DNA from: Paenibacillus endophyticus
GTDB taxonomy: Bacteria > Bacillota > Bacilli > Paenibacillales > Paenibacillaceae
Direction of reading: 5' to 3'
Assembly: GCF_014192395.1 (NCBI RefSeq)
Contig: NZ_JACHXW010000005.1
Location: 310,001 to 374,000 of the forward strand
Length of the DNA stretch: 64,000 bases
Below are positions 62,836-64,000 of the stretch, piece by piece. A model generated the notes under the pieces. The model was not told the DNA's origin and ran no database searches. It saw nothing but the letters and a program-made list of their open reading frames with translations. Position 1 is the stretch's first letter, and each line of letters begins with the position of its first letter. Both the position numbers and the translations under genes were made by a program.

Positions 62836-63399
62836 TTAAAGGGAAGAAATTAATTTCTCGGAAACGACAGTCCATTCATCCGAACCTTTCAGCTTTAGAA
62901 AGAACCGAATGGGGTACTTGCCGCTGGCTTCGAATTTATATTCGATCTCATCTGTCGCATACCAGAAATTGTCTTTGGAAGTATTCACGCTCTCCGTTTG
63001 AATCACTTTTTCTTTCCCGTTCGGATCGAATATCGATACTTTAACGGCTGTTACATCTGTTTTTAAATTATCAATTTGTGCAAAAACTTTAAACTTTCCT
63101 TGATAGCCTTTGGCTACGTTTCCGAATACCGCATTATTCTGGAATAAGAACATATGGACATTTGGCTTATATACCGTAGCCCTTTTGCTTTGATTATCCC
63201 ATTCGACGATTGCTTGCATCGAATTAGCTAGTTGACGAAGCGGCAAGTAGGTTTTGTTCTCTGCAATTAATCCGCCGTCATCCTGCTCTGTTCCGTTAAT
63301 AATGACGCGTACCTTCTGAGATGCTGAATCCGCAAACATCATTGTACCACCCCATACTGACAACAGCAGCAGCAGAATTCCAACTTTTCTGAGTTTCAT
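62836..63399 (-). CDS. Secreted protein with copper-amine-oxidase N-domain
   Basis: A 187-residue protein. The signal peptide (residues 1-24, cleaved near ADSASQ) leads to a stalk/copper-amine-oxidase N-terminal domain at about 28-80 (VRVIINGTEQ, ENKTYLPLRQLANSM, then VEWDNQSKRATVY). The remaining half is beta-rich. This domain is frequent in Paenibacillus surface and secreted proteins; it does not imply oxidase activity. GGAGG precedes the ATG. Monocistronic. Confidence 0.85.
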   Translation of the reverse strand: MKLRKVGILLLLLSVWGGTMMFADSASQKVRVIINGTEQDDGGLIAENKTYLPLRQLANSMQAIVEWDNQSKRATVYKPNVHMFLFQNNAVFGNVAKGYQGKFKVFAQIDNLKTDVTAVKVSIFDPNGKEKVIQTESVNTSKDNFWYATDEIEYKFEASGKYPIRFFLKLKGSDEWTVVSEKLISSL

Positions 63400-63567
63400 A
63401 GTTGTAAGCCCTCCATCCGATAGCCTGGATGAAAGGTTATACTCAGAAATTCAAGCAAAGTTGCGCAGGATAACAAACTATTTTGCCGTAGTACTAGAGG
63501 ACCAACACTGTCAAAAGTTGTTGAAACCTGCGCTTGCCTGGGAAATACATCTGATTATTTCTCTTCA

Positions 63568-63774
63568 TTACCCGTAGGTTCTCGTCAGTACACATGGGAT
63601 GCCTTTCCCGAGTGAGCCAGCCGTTCTCATTCTGGCTAAATAATTCATGCCTCTTGCACAGGGCGTTTTGCAAACCGCACACGTATCCGAGAGAACAAGC
63701 TTGTAATTGTATTGTTTCCGATCGCTTGCAGGCTGTTTTTTCTTAGCTACTTTACCTTTTCCTTTGCTCATCAT
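63568..63774 (-). CDS. Small basic protein with conserved-looking cysteines
   Basis: A 68-residue protein starting with a Lys-rich tail (SKGKGKVAKKKQPASDRKQY) and carrying DTCAVCKTPCARG, a CxxCxxxC cluster, then a fourth cysteine near the C-terminus. These four could form a zinc knuckle; that is inference. GGAGG lies 6 bases before the ATG pair at 63774/63771. A small gene of Paenibacillaceae type; I do not know its function. Confidence 0.6.
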   Translation of the reverse strand: MMSKGKGKVAKKKQPASDRKQYNYKLVLSDTCAVCKTPCARGMNYLARMRTAGSLGKGIPCVLTRTYG

Positions 63775-63841
63775 TCATTCGCCTCCACTATGCGTATCGC
63801 TTTAGCATTGTATGTAATGAAGGGCGAATGTGCATCAGCAA

Positions 63842-63871
63842 TTGTCAGGAGCATGAAAAATTTGGTACATT
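63842..63871 (+). promoter_or_regulatory. Probable promoter of the MBL-fold gene
   Basis: TTGTCA and TACATT at 18-bp spacing, about 30 bp before the start. Confidence 0.55.
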
Positions 63872-63901
63872 AAACATGTGGAATGATGAGGAGGTACTAG
63901 C

Positions 63902-64000
63902 ATGAACATAACAATGATTGGAACAGGCAGTGCTTTTGCCAAAAAATACGATAATAACAATGCGCTTATTGAAGTGAACGATTTTCGGCTGCTTGTAGAT
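63902..64000 (+). CDS. MBL-fold metallohydrolase, N-terminal part cut by window edge
   Basis: The first 33 codons read MNITMIGTGSAFAKKY, then NNNALIEVNDFRLLVD, typical of the MBL fold N-terminal strands seen in RNase Z-like and PhnP-like enzymes. The metal motif HxHxDH is outside the window. GAGGAGG precedes the ATG at 63902. Confidence 0.75.
   Translation, partial: MNITMIGTGSAFAKKYDNNNALIEVNDFRLLVD

Noticed and set aside
63494-63682. A 62-codon minus-strand frame at the right end
   Set aside because: Alternative frame of the small Cys-containing gene; no SD.

Overview
The window reads as chromosomal core sequence from a Paenibacillaceae-type Firmicute (Paenibacillus, Cohnella or a close relative). 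The evidence is Bacillus-type gene content (ylbF-ylbG, ylaN, yugN, ccpA next to acsA-acuA-acuC, yuaF-floT, yktB, rpsD with an autogenous leader, T-boxes before tyrS and proS), strong AGGAGG ribosome-binding sites, frequent TTG and GTG starts, and intrinsic terminators after many transcription units. No rRNA, tRNA, prophage, insertion sequence or CRISPR array is visible. Species assignment is inference.

Layout. 0-7.6 kb: a PHP-domain protein (cut by the edge), a LysR regulator, an unknown protein, ylbG and ylbF, a two-gene XPB-like helicase unit and a secreted nuclease-like lipoprotein. 7.8-17.4 kb: an M20 amidohydrolase, yugN with an FtsW-type gene, an Asp23 protein, a Ca2+/H+ antiporter, ylaN, an HPr-like protein without the catalytic histidine, an M29 aminopeptidase, a lipoprotein and a GAF-GGDEF cyclase. 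17.5-25.4 kb: rpsD with its leader, yuaF-floT, tyrS with a T-box, and a class A penicillin-binding protein with fibronectin-like repeats. 25.5-38.6 kb: a carbon-metabolism block with an aldo-keto reductase, a VOC protein, acsA (with a consensus cre site), acuA, acuC, ccpA, mtnN, small genes, ptsI and a fused EIICBA sugar permease. 38.7-46.9 kb: a Gln/Ser-rich low-complexity protein, a CoA-binding protein, aroA, aroK, gnd, an unknown protein and proS with a T-box. 47-60 kb: a transport-rich region with an Lnr-like ABC exporter (two permeases) divergent from a NarL-type two-component system, yktB, an RND pump, a second ABC exporter with a TetR regulator and a palindromic operator, and an MFS pump. 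60-64 kb: an SpeA-type decarboxylase, small conserved proteins, a copper-amine-oxidase-like stalk protein and the start of an MBL-fold hydrolase.

The observation that stands out most is a family of short hairpin repeats joined directly to Shine-Dalgarno sequences. A GTTTTGC/GCAAAAC or GGTTTGC/GCAAACC stem sits 3-4 bases before the SD of four unrelated genes (ylbG, yugN, acuC and the PTS permease). At acuC and the permease it is expanded into tandem arrays of 38-39 bp units that include a shared ATGCTTACGAAGT block. Stem bases covary between arrays. This looks like a spreading, translation-linked repeat with possible copy-number variation. Other points of interest are a degenerate HPr without the N-terminal strand and His15, an EPSP synthase with non-standard substrate-loop residues, and a PTS operon without ptsH.
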